Positions 1-5,970 of a stretch of 5,970 bases of DNA are shown here, in pieces. The DNA lies in contig DAOVJF010000185.1 in the NCBI GenBank assembly GCA_030673355.1, positions 1 through 5,970 of the forward strand, read 5' to 3'. The translations under genes and the position numbers were made by a program. The stretch comes from Planctomycetota bacterium (GTDB lineage: Bacteria > JAJVIF01 > JAPKYR01). The notes beneath the pieces were generated by a model. The model was not told the DNA's origin. It did not search any database and saw only the letters and a program-made list of their open reading frames with translations. Every line of letters begins with the position of its first letter. The first letter of the stretch is position 1.

Positions 1-26
1 AGTAATTTTCAGCAAAAATCCAACCT

Positions 27-32
27 GGAGGA
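27..32 (+). promoter_or_regulatory. Shine-Dalgarno that fixes a CTG start
   Basis: The hexamer GGAGGA sits 5 bases before a CTG at 38-40, which is close to ideal spacing. No ATG, GTG or TTG occurs in this frame between base 2 and the CTG, or between it and TTG at 305. The site therefore points to CTG (or a misread ATG) as the initiation codon of the large lipoprotein gene. This reading is an inference supported by the signal peptide that begins exactly there. Confidence 0.7.
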
Positions 33-37
33 CTATC

Positions 38-2107
38 CTGAATAGAAAACATTCCCCCCTACTCATCCTTATCTCTTTAATTACACTTCTCACAGCATTC
101 GGGTGCGGCAGCCCCGACTCAAACCCTGCCTCACCATCGACTAACGCTTCCGACATAGGACTACTGGATCTTATTTCTGCTTCAAGTACCGATGGCACGG
201 AAGTTATCGGCGTTTATGATCTTAATTTTGATCCTGAAACCGAGACCCTTGACCTGGTCGAGGCTCGCGGTGCGGATACCCATTACGACATCACCGGTTT
301 CATATTGCCATTCGCATCTGCAGCTTTGATAAGCTGGGACCCGACTACCGGGTTACTGGTATTTGATCTGACAGTTAATAACCCAACCGTGGTCGATGTT
401 TATGACCTTCGCGGCCTGATGATTTCACCCCCGGGCCTTGGTTACGAATTGACGAACGCAGATGATTTCACAGCGCTTTTCAATCCTTACGCAACACCAG
501 CTGTGCATCCATTCAAAGCTTTTGGAAAGACCGTTCCCCTCCGCAAATTTGGCGGAGGAGCGACTTTCACCGAGCAGTACTCAATCCAGTTCCCGATGCC
601 TTTACCGACACCACTGGAATGTAAATTACTGCTTGAGGTTTCACATCCCGGTAATTGCGAAGACCCGTACGAAATTTCGAACCAGGTAGTCAGCAACCCG
701 ATTACATCAAGTACTTCAGCCACGATTACTATTGATACTTTCGATCACCAGAACAATGTTACTGCGGTCGTTGTAGACACATCATTGTTCACAGGCGGCC
801 TGACCTGGCTGACCCTGATTGCAACCGACACATGGCAGGGCACAGTCATTAATTCAGCCGGTGCTCCTGCAGGAACCTATTCAGTTCTCATGGCGTCGCT
901 CTCACTCGCCGGTGACCCAGCCCTCTTCGATTACATTGAAATTGAAGTTGCCACGGGTACGATTCCAACTGGTGTGTGGAGCGGAACCGAGTATATCCTT
1001 ACACATGGTAACTGCAAGCTCGACCTTGGTGTTATCGCCGATCCGGGCGGTCCCAGGGATAGCGAGATTCTCATGGCCAGTGATGGTGTCACAAACTGCG
1101 ATGCTGTCATTAAGTACGATGCCAACTATGCCGCATGGAACTATTACGTAAGTACAGTCACAACGCTCGATCCTAATGTCGCTTCATACGATGCACATCC
1201 TATCGAGCGAATCGATGCGGCAGACGACGGTGCTTTCAGCTTCACCAACAGCAACTGGTCGGACCTGTTTGCAATGACTGCAAGTGGGCCAGTGTACTAC
1301 GCCCAGGTCTGGAATGTTCTTGATAACAATCCGAAGCTTCACACAGGTCCATATCCCGATGACAGCCGTTACTGGAACGATCTGAATTACGACTGCTTCA
1401 TATATCCGATCGACGTCTGTGATGACTTCGCGCTCGGCCAGCATGCCCTTTTCACTTCAGGCACCGATTACACTCCCGAAGACCTGACATTCCTCGGTGT
1501 TATGCCTGATTCATACACCTATGACAAGGTCAGGTACTATGGCAACCTCGATCCGTTCGCAGGTATCGGTACCGGCCTTACGAATTCATTGGACGTTCGT
1601 GGGATCGACGTAATAGAGGGCGTGGAAGAGTCACCTACACATGCCGATGTTTACGATTCTGCAACTCTCTATGTGCTTGAGAATAACACGGACATGTTCC
1701 AGGTCGAAGTTTACAGAATTCTGGATACTGTAGCTAGTATGGGCTGGGACACCGTTTACTACGTGATGACTATCAATATCGATGAGTACGCAGGCACGGA
1801 TCTCAATGTTGAAGGCAAGGATATCGAGATCCTTCCGATCAATCTTCACTACAAGCTCAATCCCAATGATCCTACACTCTGTGTACTGGTTTCCTACTTC
1901 GACTGGAGCGGGAAAATCAATGGCGAGGTGTTCCTGTACAATGCCGCCACCGGTGTTTTCCTCGAATCTATTGGGGATATATCCACAAGCCCCGCCCTTC
2001 CTCACCATAGGGTACAGTTCCTTGACACCGATGATGGTGACTGGGAGATTCATGTAACGAGCATTAATCCTGCTGGTAACACTGTAGCGACTATATTCAG
2101 TTATTAA
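38..2107 (+). CDS. Large beta-rich putative surface lipoprotein (CTG start)
   Basis: I do not recognise a named family. Read from CTG at 38 the product is 689 aa. It opens with a lipoprotein signal: a basic start (MNRKHS), a hydrophobic stretch at about residues 8-21, then AFGC with Cys23 as the lipidated residue, followed by a Ser/Pro/Asn-rich linker. The -3 residue is Ala rather than the usual Leu, so the lipobox is somewhat weak. Three regions can be outlined: an N-terminal part (about 40-220) with DLRGL at 123-127, HPFKAF at 157-162 and GNCEDPYEI at 205-213; an Ig-like strand-rich segment (about 229-304); and a long Asp/Tyr-rich part (about 315-689) that may be propeller-like. Besides Cys23 there are Cys at 195, 207, 326, 354, 453, 461 and 615, some of which could form disulfides outside the cytoplasm. 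Likely location is the outer membrane or cell surface. The frame is open to the window edge, so a start further upstream cannot be fully excluded. A terminator follows directly. Confidence 0.88.
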   Translation: MNRKHSPLLILISLITLLTAFGCGSPDSNPASPSTNASDIGLLDLISASSTDGTEVIGVYDLNFDPETETLDLVEARGADTHYDITGFILPFASAALISWDPTTGLLVFDLTVNNPTVVDVYDLRGLMISPPGLGYELTNADDFTALFNPYATPAVHPFKAFGKTVPLRKFGGGATFTEQYSIQFPMPLPTPLECKLLLEVSHPGNCEDPYEISNQVVSNPITSSTSATITIDTFDHQNNVTAVVVDTSLFTGGLTWLTLIATDTWQGTVINSAGAPAGTYSVLMASLSLAGDPALFDYIEIEVATGTIPTGVWSGTEYILTHGNCKLDLGVIADPGGPRDSEILMASDGVTNCDAVIKYDANYAAWNYYVSTVTTLDPNVASYDAHPIERIDAADDGAFSFTNSNWSDLFAMTASGPVYYAQVWNVLDNNPKLHTGPYPDDSRYWNDLNYDCFIYPIDVCDDFALGQHALFTSGTDYTPEDLTFLGVMPDSYTYDKVRYYGNLDPFAGIGTGLTNSLDVRGIDVIEGVEESPTHADVYDSATLYVLENNTDMFQVEVYRILDTVASMGWDTVYYVMTINIDEYAGTDLNVEGKDIEILPINLHYKLNPNDPTLCVLVSYFDWSGKINGEVFLYNAATGVFLESIGDISTSPALPHHRVQFLDTDDGDWEIHVTSINPAGNTVATIFSY

Positions 2108-2133
2108 GAGCCAGGAGTTCTTTTAATAAACCT

Positions 2134-2174
2134 AAAGGCGCCGGCCCATTGTGGCCGGTGTCTTTGATTTTTTT
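2134..2174 (+). terminator. Rho-independent terminator of the large lipoprotein gene
   Basis: A 10-bp stem pairs 2137-2146 with 2153-2162 (core CCGGCC/GGCCGG plus two G-U pairs) around a 6-base loop. It is extended by three A-T pairs (2134-2136 with 2163-2165), and seven T follow at 2168-2174. It lies 27 bases after the TAA stop and separates this gene from the next, so the two are probably not co-transcribed. Confidence 0.9.
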
Positions 2175-2188
2175 AGTGCATGACCGTA

Positions 2189-2202
2189 TATGCAATTGCA
2201 TA
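2189..2202 (+). promoter_or_regulatory. 14-bp perfect palindrome, possible operator
   Basis: TATGCAATTGCATA is its own reverse complement and lies in the non-coding stretch between the terminator and the DUF4384-like gene. It overlaps the candidate -35 hexamer TTGCAT at 2196-2201. A dimeric regulator bound here would block or tune that promoter. The palindrome is directly visible; the operator role is inference, and no regulator is encoded in the window. Confidence 0.4.
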
Positions 2203-2223
2203 CATTCCTGCTACTGCTAATGA
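2196..2223 (+). promoter_or_regulatory. Candidate promoter of the DUF4384-like gene
   Basis: TTGCAT at 2196-2201 and TAATGA at 2218-2223 are separated by 16 bases. The -10 is preceded by TGC, giving an extended -10 (TGn) arrangement. Transcription would start near 2230 and leave a leader of about 70 bases before the ATG at 2298. The hexamers are imperfect and the sigma-factor preferences of this organism are unknown. Confidence 0.35.
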
Positions 2224-2297
2224 ACCATCTATGTGGTACATTTATCATAAGTGGATGAGAGAGTTTCTATAACCTCTAACATAGAGGAGGCTTCGAT

Positions 2298-3572
2298 ATG
2301 ACATTTATGAAAACTACCCGGACGATGGTGATGGGTGCTGCTGTCGCAATTATGGTTTTAGTATTTTTCCTGCCCGGAGCCCTCCGGGCCGAGGTATTGA
2401 ACGATGACGAATTCGGATCGCTTGAGATTATCGATATTTCAGTCATCGAGGAACTCACTGGAGTTTATACACCGGTGGGTCTGGACTTCAACCTTACCCG
2501 GGGAAGCACATATTATCCGGGCGATGACCTGATGATCCGGTTTATGGGTCAGCATGAAATGTATGTAACGATCGTAGATTATTCACCCGACCGTACGGTT
2601 AAACCGCTCGTTGTAAATGAGCATACAACACTTACCGGCGGAGGGTTGCAGCGGGAAACATGGTGGACCATCGGCAGTTCACTTGGTAAGGAATATATTT
2701 TGATGATCGTATCAAGACTCCCGTTGACCGATGCGAGGATTGAAACGATCGCGCTGGTGCCCAATGAAGTCGAACTGGATGAAACGATTTTAAAAATGGC
2801 GGTTAATGATTTCAGGGTGGTTGCGTCGGGTCGGGATCCGGGTGTGATCGTGGACATGTATTCAAATTCCGGCCATGGCAATATGAATCTCCTTTCAATT
2901 GAAGATTTAGGCGGTACGAGATTATCTGAATGGGATGGTGTCACGCGTCTTCCGTTGAGCGACTTCGGGTACGTGATGAATTATCCGATGAATACATATC
3001 CCTATAACCCATGGTCATACATGTACCTGTACCCGTACCCGAAGCTTGTTCCGACCGCTTACATCGACAGGTACGGGTTTTTCTCAAACATATACTACGT
3101 GATCCCGTCAGGACCGGAAATCCGAACCAATTTGTTTGATTATGCGAATCTCGGCTGGCTCGATGATGGTATCTGGATCATACCGCCGGGTGGAAGCTTT
3201 GAAGGGAAGTTCCAGGTTGGGGAATATTATTCCGATTACTACTTCAGGGTCCTCCCGCATTTGATTCAACAGAACACGTCGTATCAGAGGCTCCATGTGG
3301 AAATCAATGGTTATCGACTTGAGCCGAACATCGATTTTTCAGGAGCGATCGGGTTCGGGGGCTATTACACGTATGATCCGTTCGCGTATTACAACGCCTG
3401 GCCTTACATGCGTCCCGGCCAGAATACTGTTCGACTGTACTGGCCCGAGGATGAGGAGGAGAATTTTGAAATCCAGATGATAGACATTATTCCGATTGAT
3501 GTAATAGAGAACGAATTCCAGGAAGCCCAGGCTGATGAGGCGCTCGTGGATGCTGATGAAATAGTAGAATAG
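2298..3572 (+). CDS. Secreted protein with DUF4384-like domain and Tyr/Pro-rich centre
   Basis: The ATG at 2298 is preceded by GAGGAGG at 2284-2290 with 7-base spacing, which favours it over the in-frame ATG at 2307. Residues 1-31 form a Sec signal peptide (basic n-region KTTR, hydrophobic 11-27, likely cleavage after ALRA) with no lipobox; the protein contains no cysteine. About residues 56-160 resemble DUF4384: a strand with YYPGDDLMIRF, then YVTIVDYSPDRTVKPL, then a turn before EYILMIVSRLPL. In known proteins that domain is found in secreted or envelope proteins, often with other modules, and its biochemical role is unclear. Residues 225-275 are rich in Tyr, Pro and Met. About 296-400 form a second beta-rich domain containing HVEINGY and GQNTVRLYW, reminiscent of a carbohydrate-binding-type sandwich (weak). 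The tail 403-424 is strongly acidic. The gene is probably monocistronic, with a terminator on either side. Domain calls are from memory of the family pattern; function is unknown. Confidence 0.9.
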   Translation: MTFMKTTRTMVMGAAVAIMVLVFFLPGALRAEVLNDDEFGSLEIIDISVIEELTGVYTPVGLDFNLTRGSTYYPGDDLMIRFMGQHEMYVTIVDYSPDRTVKPLVVNEHTTLTGGGLQRETWWTIGSSLGKEYILMIVSRLPLTDARIETIALVPNEVELDETILKMAVNDFRVVASGRDPGVIVDMYSNSGHGNMNLLSIEDLGGTRLSEWDGVTRLPLSDFGYVMNYPMNTYPYNPWSYMYLYPYPKLVPTAYIDRYGFFSNIYYVIPSGPEIRTNLFDYANLGWLDDGIWIIPPGGSFEGKFQVGEYYSDYYFRVLPHLIQQNTSYQRLHVEINGYRLEPNIDFSGAIGFGGYYTYDPFAYYNAWPYMRPGQNTVRLYWPEDEEENFEIQMIDIIPIDVIENEFQEAQADEALVDADEIVE

Positions 3573-3586
3573 GCAGTAATTAAATT

Positions 3587-3623
3587 AAAAAAATCTCCCC
3601 CTACTGGAAGGGGGATTTTTTTT
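3587..3623. terminator. Bidirectional terminator between convergent genes
   Basis: TCCCCCT (3596-3602) pairs with AGGGGGA (3609-3615) around a 6-base loop. Eight T follow at 3616-3623 for the plus-strand gene. Seven A at 3587-3593 give a U-tract on the minus strand for the gene ending at 3645. The hairpin lies 15 bases from one stop codon and 22 from the other, so one element probably ends both transcripts. Confidence 0.85.
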
Positions 3624-3644
3624 GCTGATTTTTATCTGGATACT

Positions 3645-4880
3645 TCACTCCGGAATTACGATCCATCCTGCCGCGCCTTCAATATAGCCTGCCGTGTCGC
3701 TGACATTTACCGAGTCGGAGCCGTCGGGTCTCATTACCCAGATATCCTCATGTTTGAAAAGGGGATCCTGGCGATAGAAAAACATGTATGAATTATCCGG
3801 GCTGATATGTTTATTATTTTTAGGTGGTGGGCCATACAGGTACGACCTTGCAGATGTGTCGGTGAGGTAGGTGAAATTCGAGCCATCGATCCCACAGACG
3901 GCGATCCTGCTTATCGGGGTTTCCTCGCCTTCGATATCCTCCTGTCGCCTGAGGAGGAGAGTAAGTTCATTTTCTGAATTTCGGAAGACCTGGTAGATGT
4001 AAGTCACCGTGTTAGGCTCCATCAGGCTTATCGTCGTGCTGTTATCAAGGTTAATTGAGAGCACTTCGCGTGACCTGGCTCCAATTTCGCCAACCGGGAT
4101 ATCATCGGATGGTTTGATATCGCAGAATAGAAATGAACCGGAGTCGTCGAAATGCGCGGGACCGATTTTTGTTACATTATCAAAATGGTGCAGAATTTCG
4201 GATGAGCCGGATTCGATATCAATCGAGATATAATCAAGCGTTCCGGGTGAGTTTAAAATGCGCCTGGCCGCGACACATCCCGATCCGTCGGGTAACAGCG
4301 TTAAAGGGACATCCTCGACCGGATCGATGTACAACCCGCCCGTCAGGCCGGTTTCCACGTCGCATTTGAAAATATTGTATTCACCCGAATCCACCGCCCA
4401 TCTTGAAAGAAACACTACCCACCGTCCATCCGGGGTGAATACCGGTCCTGTATGGACAGCCCTGGAGTAGAACCCGGAAGCTGATACGTCTCGATAATAT
4501 CCGGTTTTGATGTCGTAAAGGAAAAGGTGGCGTTCCTTCTGACCATCCTCACCTTTCGTGTTGCCGACAAAAGCGAGTGTTTCACCGGTTGGGGACGGGG
4601 GCATATGGAAGATATATTCAGGATATTCAAACAGGAGTTCACGACGGGAACCATCCGGTTCGGCGATAAGAACCCGTGCGGTAAGGTCGGAAGTGAATGT
4701 TCCGGTCAGACGGTCATTGACTGTATATAAAAGGTGGAGTCCCGGAATTTCATGAATCGGCTTCTGCTCTTCGATAACCGGTGCAGGTTCGTTCCGTCCG
4801 GGACCGGATGCGGGTTTGTTATCAATGCACGAAATATGAGTCAGGCATAAAATAATTGTAAACAAAAATAAGTATTTCAT
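3645..4880 (-). CDS. TolB/PD40-type beta-propeller lipoprotein
   Basis: The ATG at 4880 gives 411 aa and is preferred over the in-frame GTG at 4892: it starts directly with MKYLFLF and has GTGAG ending 7 bases upstream, whereas the GTG lacks a Shine-Dalgarno. The N-terminus is a short lipoprotein-like signal ending in HISC with Cys18, followed by a Pro/Glu-rich linker to about residue 45; His at -3 is atypical. The rest shows repeated propeller-blade turns of the xPDG type: SPTGETLAF (96-104), TPDGRWVVF (149-157), LPDGSGCVA (196-204), DDSGSFLFC (245-253) and SPDNSYMFF (360-368). Most blades then run on to a strand such as LFLYDIKTG, IFKCDVETG or IWVMRPDGS. This matches the TolB/WD40-like (PD40) propeller class, probably six blades. 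Such propellers are usually periplasmic or surface scaffolds for protein or ligand binding. No peptidase domain follows, so this is not a DPP-type enzyme. No Pal or Tol gene is nearby, so it should not be called tolB. Confidence 0.9.
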   Translation of the reverse strand: MKYLFLFTIILCLTHISCIDNKPASGPGRNEPAPVIEEQKPIHEIPGLHLLYTVNDRLTGTFTSDLTARVLIAEPDGSRRELLFEYPEYIFHMPPSPTGETLAFVGNTKGEDGQKERHLFLYDIKTGYYRDVSASGFYSRAVHTGPVFTPDGRWVVFLSRWAVDSGEYNIFKCDVETGLTGGLYIDPVEDVPLTLLPDGSGCVAARRILNSPGTLDYISIDIESGSSEILHHFDNVTKIGPAHFDDSGSFLFCDIKPSDDIPVGEIGARSREVLSINLDNSTTISLMEPNTVTYIYQVFRNSENELTLLLRRQEDIEGEETPISRIAVCGIDGSNFTYLTDTSARSYLYGPPPKNNKHISPDNSYMFFYRQDPLFKHEDIWVMRPDGSDSVNVSDTAGYIEGAAGWIVIPE

Positions 4881-4898
4881 GGGGGTACTCACACGGCA

Positions 4899-4907
4899 AT
4901 TGTAGCA
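4899..4907 (-). promoter_or_regulatory. Candidate extended -10 for the propeller lipoprotein gene
   Basis: On the minus strand this reads TGCTACAAT, a TGn plus a near-consensus -10 (TACAAT). Transcription would start about 12 bases before the ATG at 4880, leaving just enough leader for the GTGAG ribosome site. At 16-18 bases upstream there is only a poor -35 (ATTTAG or CATTTA), so the extended -10 would carry recognition. Confidence 0.3.
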
Positions 4908-5015
4908 TGGAAATCCACAACTAAATGCTGGATTTTAATTGACTATTAGTAATCAAAATCAGGGAGTCATGTGATATCATTAACGGGCATTTCAATTGAG
5001 AGGACGAACGTTCAT

Positions 5016-5831
5016 ATGAAACGGATCGAGATCTTCCTGTATGTTGTCAAGGGTTCAAAGGACCCGGACAGAATTGACGGGGTTGTCCCATATCCTGCCG
5101 GCGACACGCAGATTTTCTTCGGTCCCGATCAAACACCGTTCCGAAGGGCGATGCGGGAAAGGTTTCTGACGCACAGGGATGAGATATATCCCCAGATTGA
5201 TATTTATATTATCGGAGTCAATGATCTTGCCAAGGGTGCGAGTATCAGGAAAATCCTGTGGGTGGGACGGATTAACCGCATCATGACATTTGAGGTTGCC
5301 AGTAACCTTCTCGACGAGCCCGAATATGAGTCGCTTATCGATGTGAGGTTAAAAAAATATCCTGGTAAAAATATGTCTCCAATTCACGTTGAACCGGTAA
5401 TAATGATGGGTAAAACGATTGGGTACAAGCACCGTTCAGACTATCGTGGCAAGGTTGGGAAGGATGGTTTCCCGGAATGGGCGAAAGATGTGGTGGAACC
5501 GAGATTCAAGAGAGATGTTTCGATAACGGGCGATGAATTTTACATTGAAGATGCATCGAATAAGACCAACATACTGAAACGCGATTGCTGTTTTTTGTGT
5601 GACAGGAATTTTTTCGCTGACGGGGAAGGTTTGGAATTGACAGAGGAATTAATTGAAATGCTGGTGGAATGGCAGCCCGGCCAGGATGTGGATAATCCCG
5701 GGATTTTTGGTTACAGCCAGGGTCGCGACGGCAATCCGGTCATGAACAAGCCAAAGAGCCTGCCGACGCATATCCGATGGCAGATGGCGGAACGAATGAT
5801 GGAAGAAATTCTCAACCGTTGTGAGGGGTAG
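5016..5831 (+). CDS. Putative Nmad2/ASCH-EVE-like (PUA-fold) protein
   Basis: From ATG at 5016 the product is 271 aa, soluble, with no signal or membrane segment. The alternative in-frame GTG at 4971 adds 15 residues and has AGGGAG only 4 bases away. ATG was chosen because the first strand (MKRIEIFLYVV) begins there and GAGAGGA (4998-5004) lies 11 bases upstream. Visible blocks, numbered from this Met: DGVVPY (21-26), FFGPDQTPFRR (34-44), DIYIIGVND (62-70), RKILWVGRINRIMTF (78-92), SPIHVEPV (121-128), YKHRSDYRG (137-145) and RDCCFLCDRNFFADGEGLE (190-208). The order (N-terminal YVV strand, Arg-containing segment, YIIG, an ILWVGRI strand followed by MTF, then a late ILxRDxxFLxxxxF strand) resembles my recollection of Nmad2 domains, which belong with ASCH/EVE-type nucleic-acid-binding folds and are proposed to recognise or help make modified nucleotides. 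No modification or restriction genes lie alongside. Confidence in the gene is high, in the family low to moderate. It is divergent from the propeller gene. Confidence 0.85.
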   Translation: MKRIEIFLYVVKGSKDPDRIDGVVPYPAGDTQIFFGPDQTPFRRAMRERFLTHRDEIYPQIDIYIIGVNDLAKGASIRKILWVGRINRIMTFEVASNLLDEPEYESLIDVRLKKYPGKNMSPIHVEPVIMMGKTIGYKHRSDYRGKVGKDGFPEWAKDVVEPRFKRDVSITGDEFYIEDASNKTNILKRDCCFLCDRNFFADGEGLELTEELIEMLVEWQPGQDVDNPGIFGYSQGRDGNPVMNKPKSLPTHIRWQMAERMMEEILNRCEG

Positions 5832-5970
5832 CGGGTGAACCTTAATTGATCACTTAATATTGGCGACCTTGCTCTTGCCGACCGCATTCCGCAGTTGTTG
5901 GAAAAGTCGTTTTATGTGGGACAGACTTTCTGGTCGTTACTCAATCGAGCACCAATCCAGGCAGCTCAAG

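Noticed and set aside
1631..2053. 140-aa antisense open frame inside the large lipoprotein gene
   Set aside because: A shadow of the strongly supported plus-strand gene, with no signal, motif or ribosome site of its own.
305..2107. Start of the large lipoprotein at TTG 305
   Set aside because: It would remove a complete signal peptide and lipobox encoded in the same frame upstream, and no Shine-Dalgarno lies just before 305.
2180..2272. 30-aa open frame beginning MTVYAIAYIP between the terminator and the DUF4384-like gene
   Set aside because: No Shine-Dalgarno precedes its ATG, it begins just after the terminator T-tract, and it covers the palindrome and candidate promoter. A leader peptide cannot be excluded but has no support.
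2579..2944. 121-aa antisense open frame inside the DUF4384-like gene
   Set aside because: A shadow frame with low-complexity Ser/Pro composition; the plus-strand gene is clearly real.
3645..4880. Naming the propeller protein tolB
   Set aside because: Only the blade type matches. There is no tol-pal context, the protein has a lipoprotein signal, and blade motifs alone do not separate TolB from many unrelated propellers.
4939..4944. TTGACT as a -35 box for the Nmad2-like gene
   Set aside because: At 16-18 bases downstream the sequence is G-rich (GGGAGT region) with nothing like a -10.
1..5970. CRISPR array, tRNA, rRNA or insertion sequence
   Set aside because: No regularly spaced direct repeats, no cloverleaf-like sequence, no rRNA-like stretch and no transposase frame or terminal inverted repeats were seen on reading.

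Overview
The window holds four complete protein-coding genes and no RNA genes, mobile elements or CRISPR arrays. Three of the four products carry export signals: two probable lipoproteins and one Sec-secreted protein. That, together with Shine-Dalgarno-led genes and intrinsic terminators, suggests a bacterium, probably with a Gram-negative-type envelope. Base composition looks balanced (about half G+C by eye). None of the envelope proteins matches a well-characterised, named gene that I recognise, so an uncultivated or poorly studied lineage is likely. I cannot assign a phylum.

Layout. (1) Bases 38-2107, plus strand: a large (689 aa) beta-rich putative surface lipoprotein. Its best start is a non-standard CTG behind a near-perfect Shine-Dalgarno; the first conventional start codon in frame, TTG at 305, would remove the whole export signal. 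A strong intrinsic terminator follows. (2) Bases 2298-3572, plus strand: a secreted protein with a DUF4384-like N-terminal domain, a striking Tyr/Pro-rich middle and an acidic tail. Its upstream region has a 14-bp perfect palindrome overlapping a possible promoter. (3) Bases 3645-4880, minus strand: a TolB/PD40-type beta-propeller lipoprotein, convergent with gene 2. The two share one bidirectional terminator. (4) Bases 5016-5831, plus strand, divergent from gene 3: a cytoplasmic protein with features resembling the Nmad2/ASCH-EVE (PUA-like) group of nucleotide-modification-associated or nucleic-acid-binding proteins; this assignment is tentative. The last 139 bases hold no gene I can support.

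Working together. Each gene looks like its own transcription unit (terminator, convergent or divergent neighbour), so there is no operon evidence tying them to one pathway. The first three share an envelope theme and the fourth is unrelated. I see no convincing new multi-gene system here. The most useful points are the CTG-initiated lipoprotein, the palindrome at the gene 2 promoter and the unusual Cys-containing putative Nmad2-like protein.
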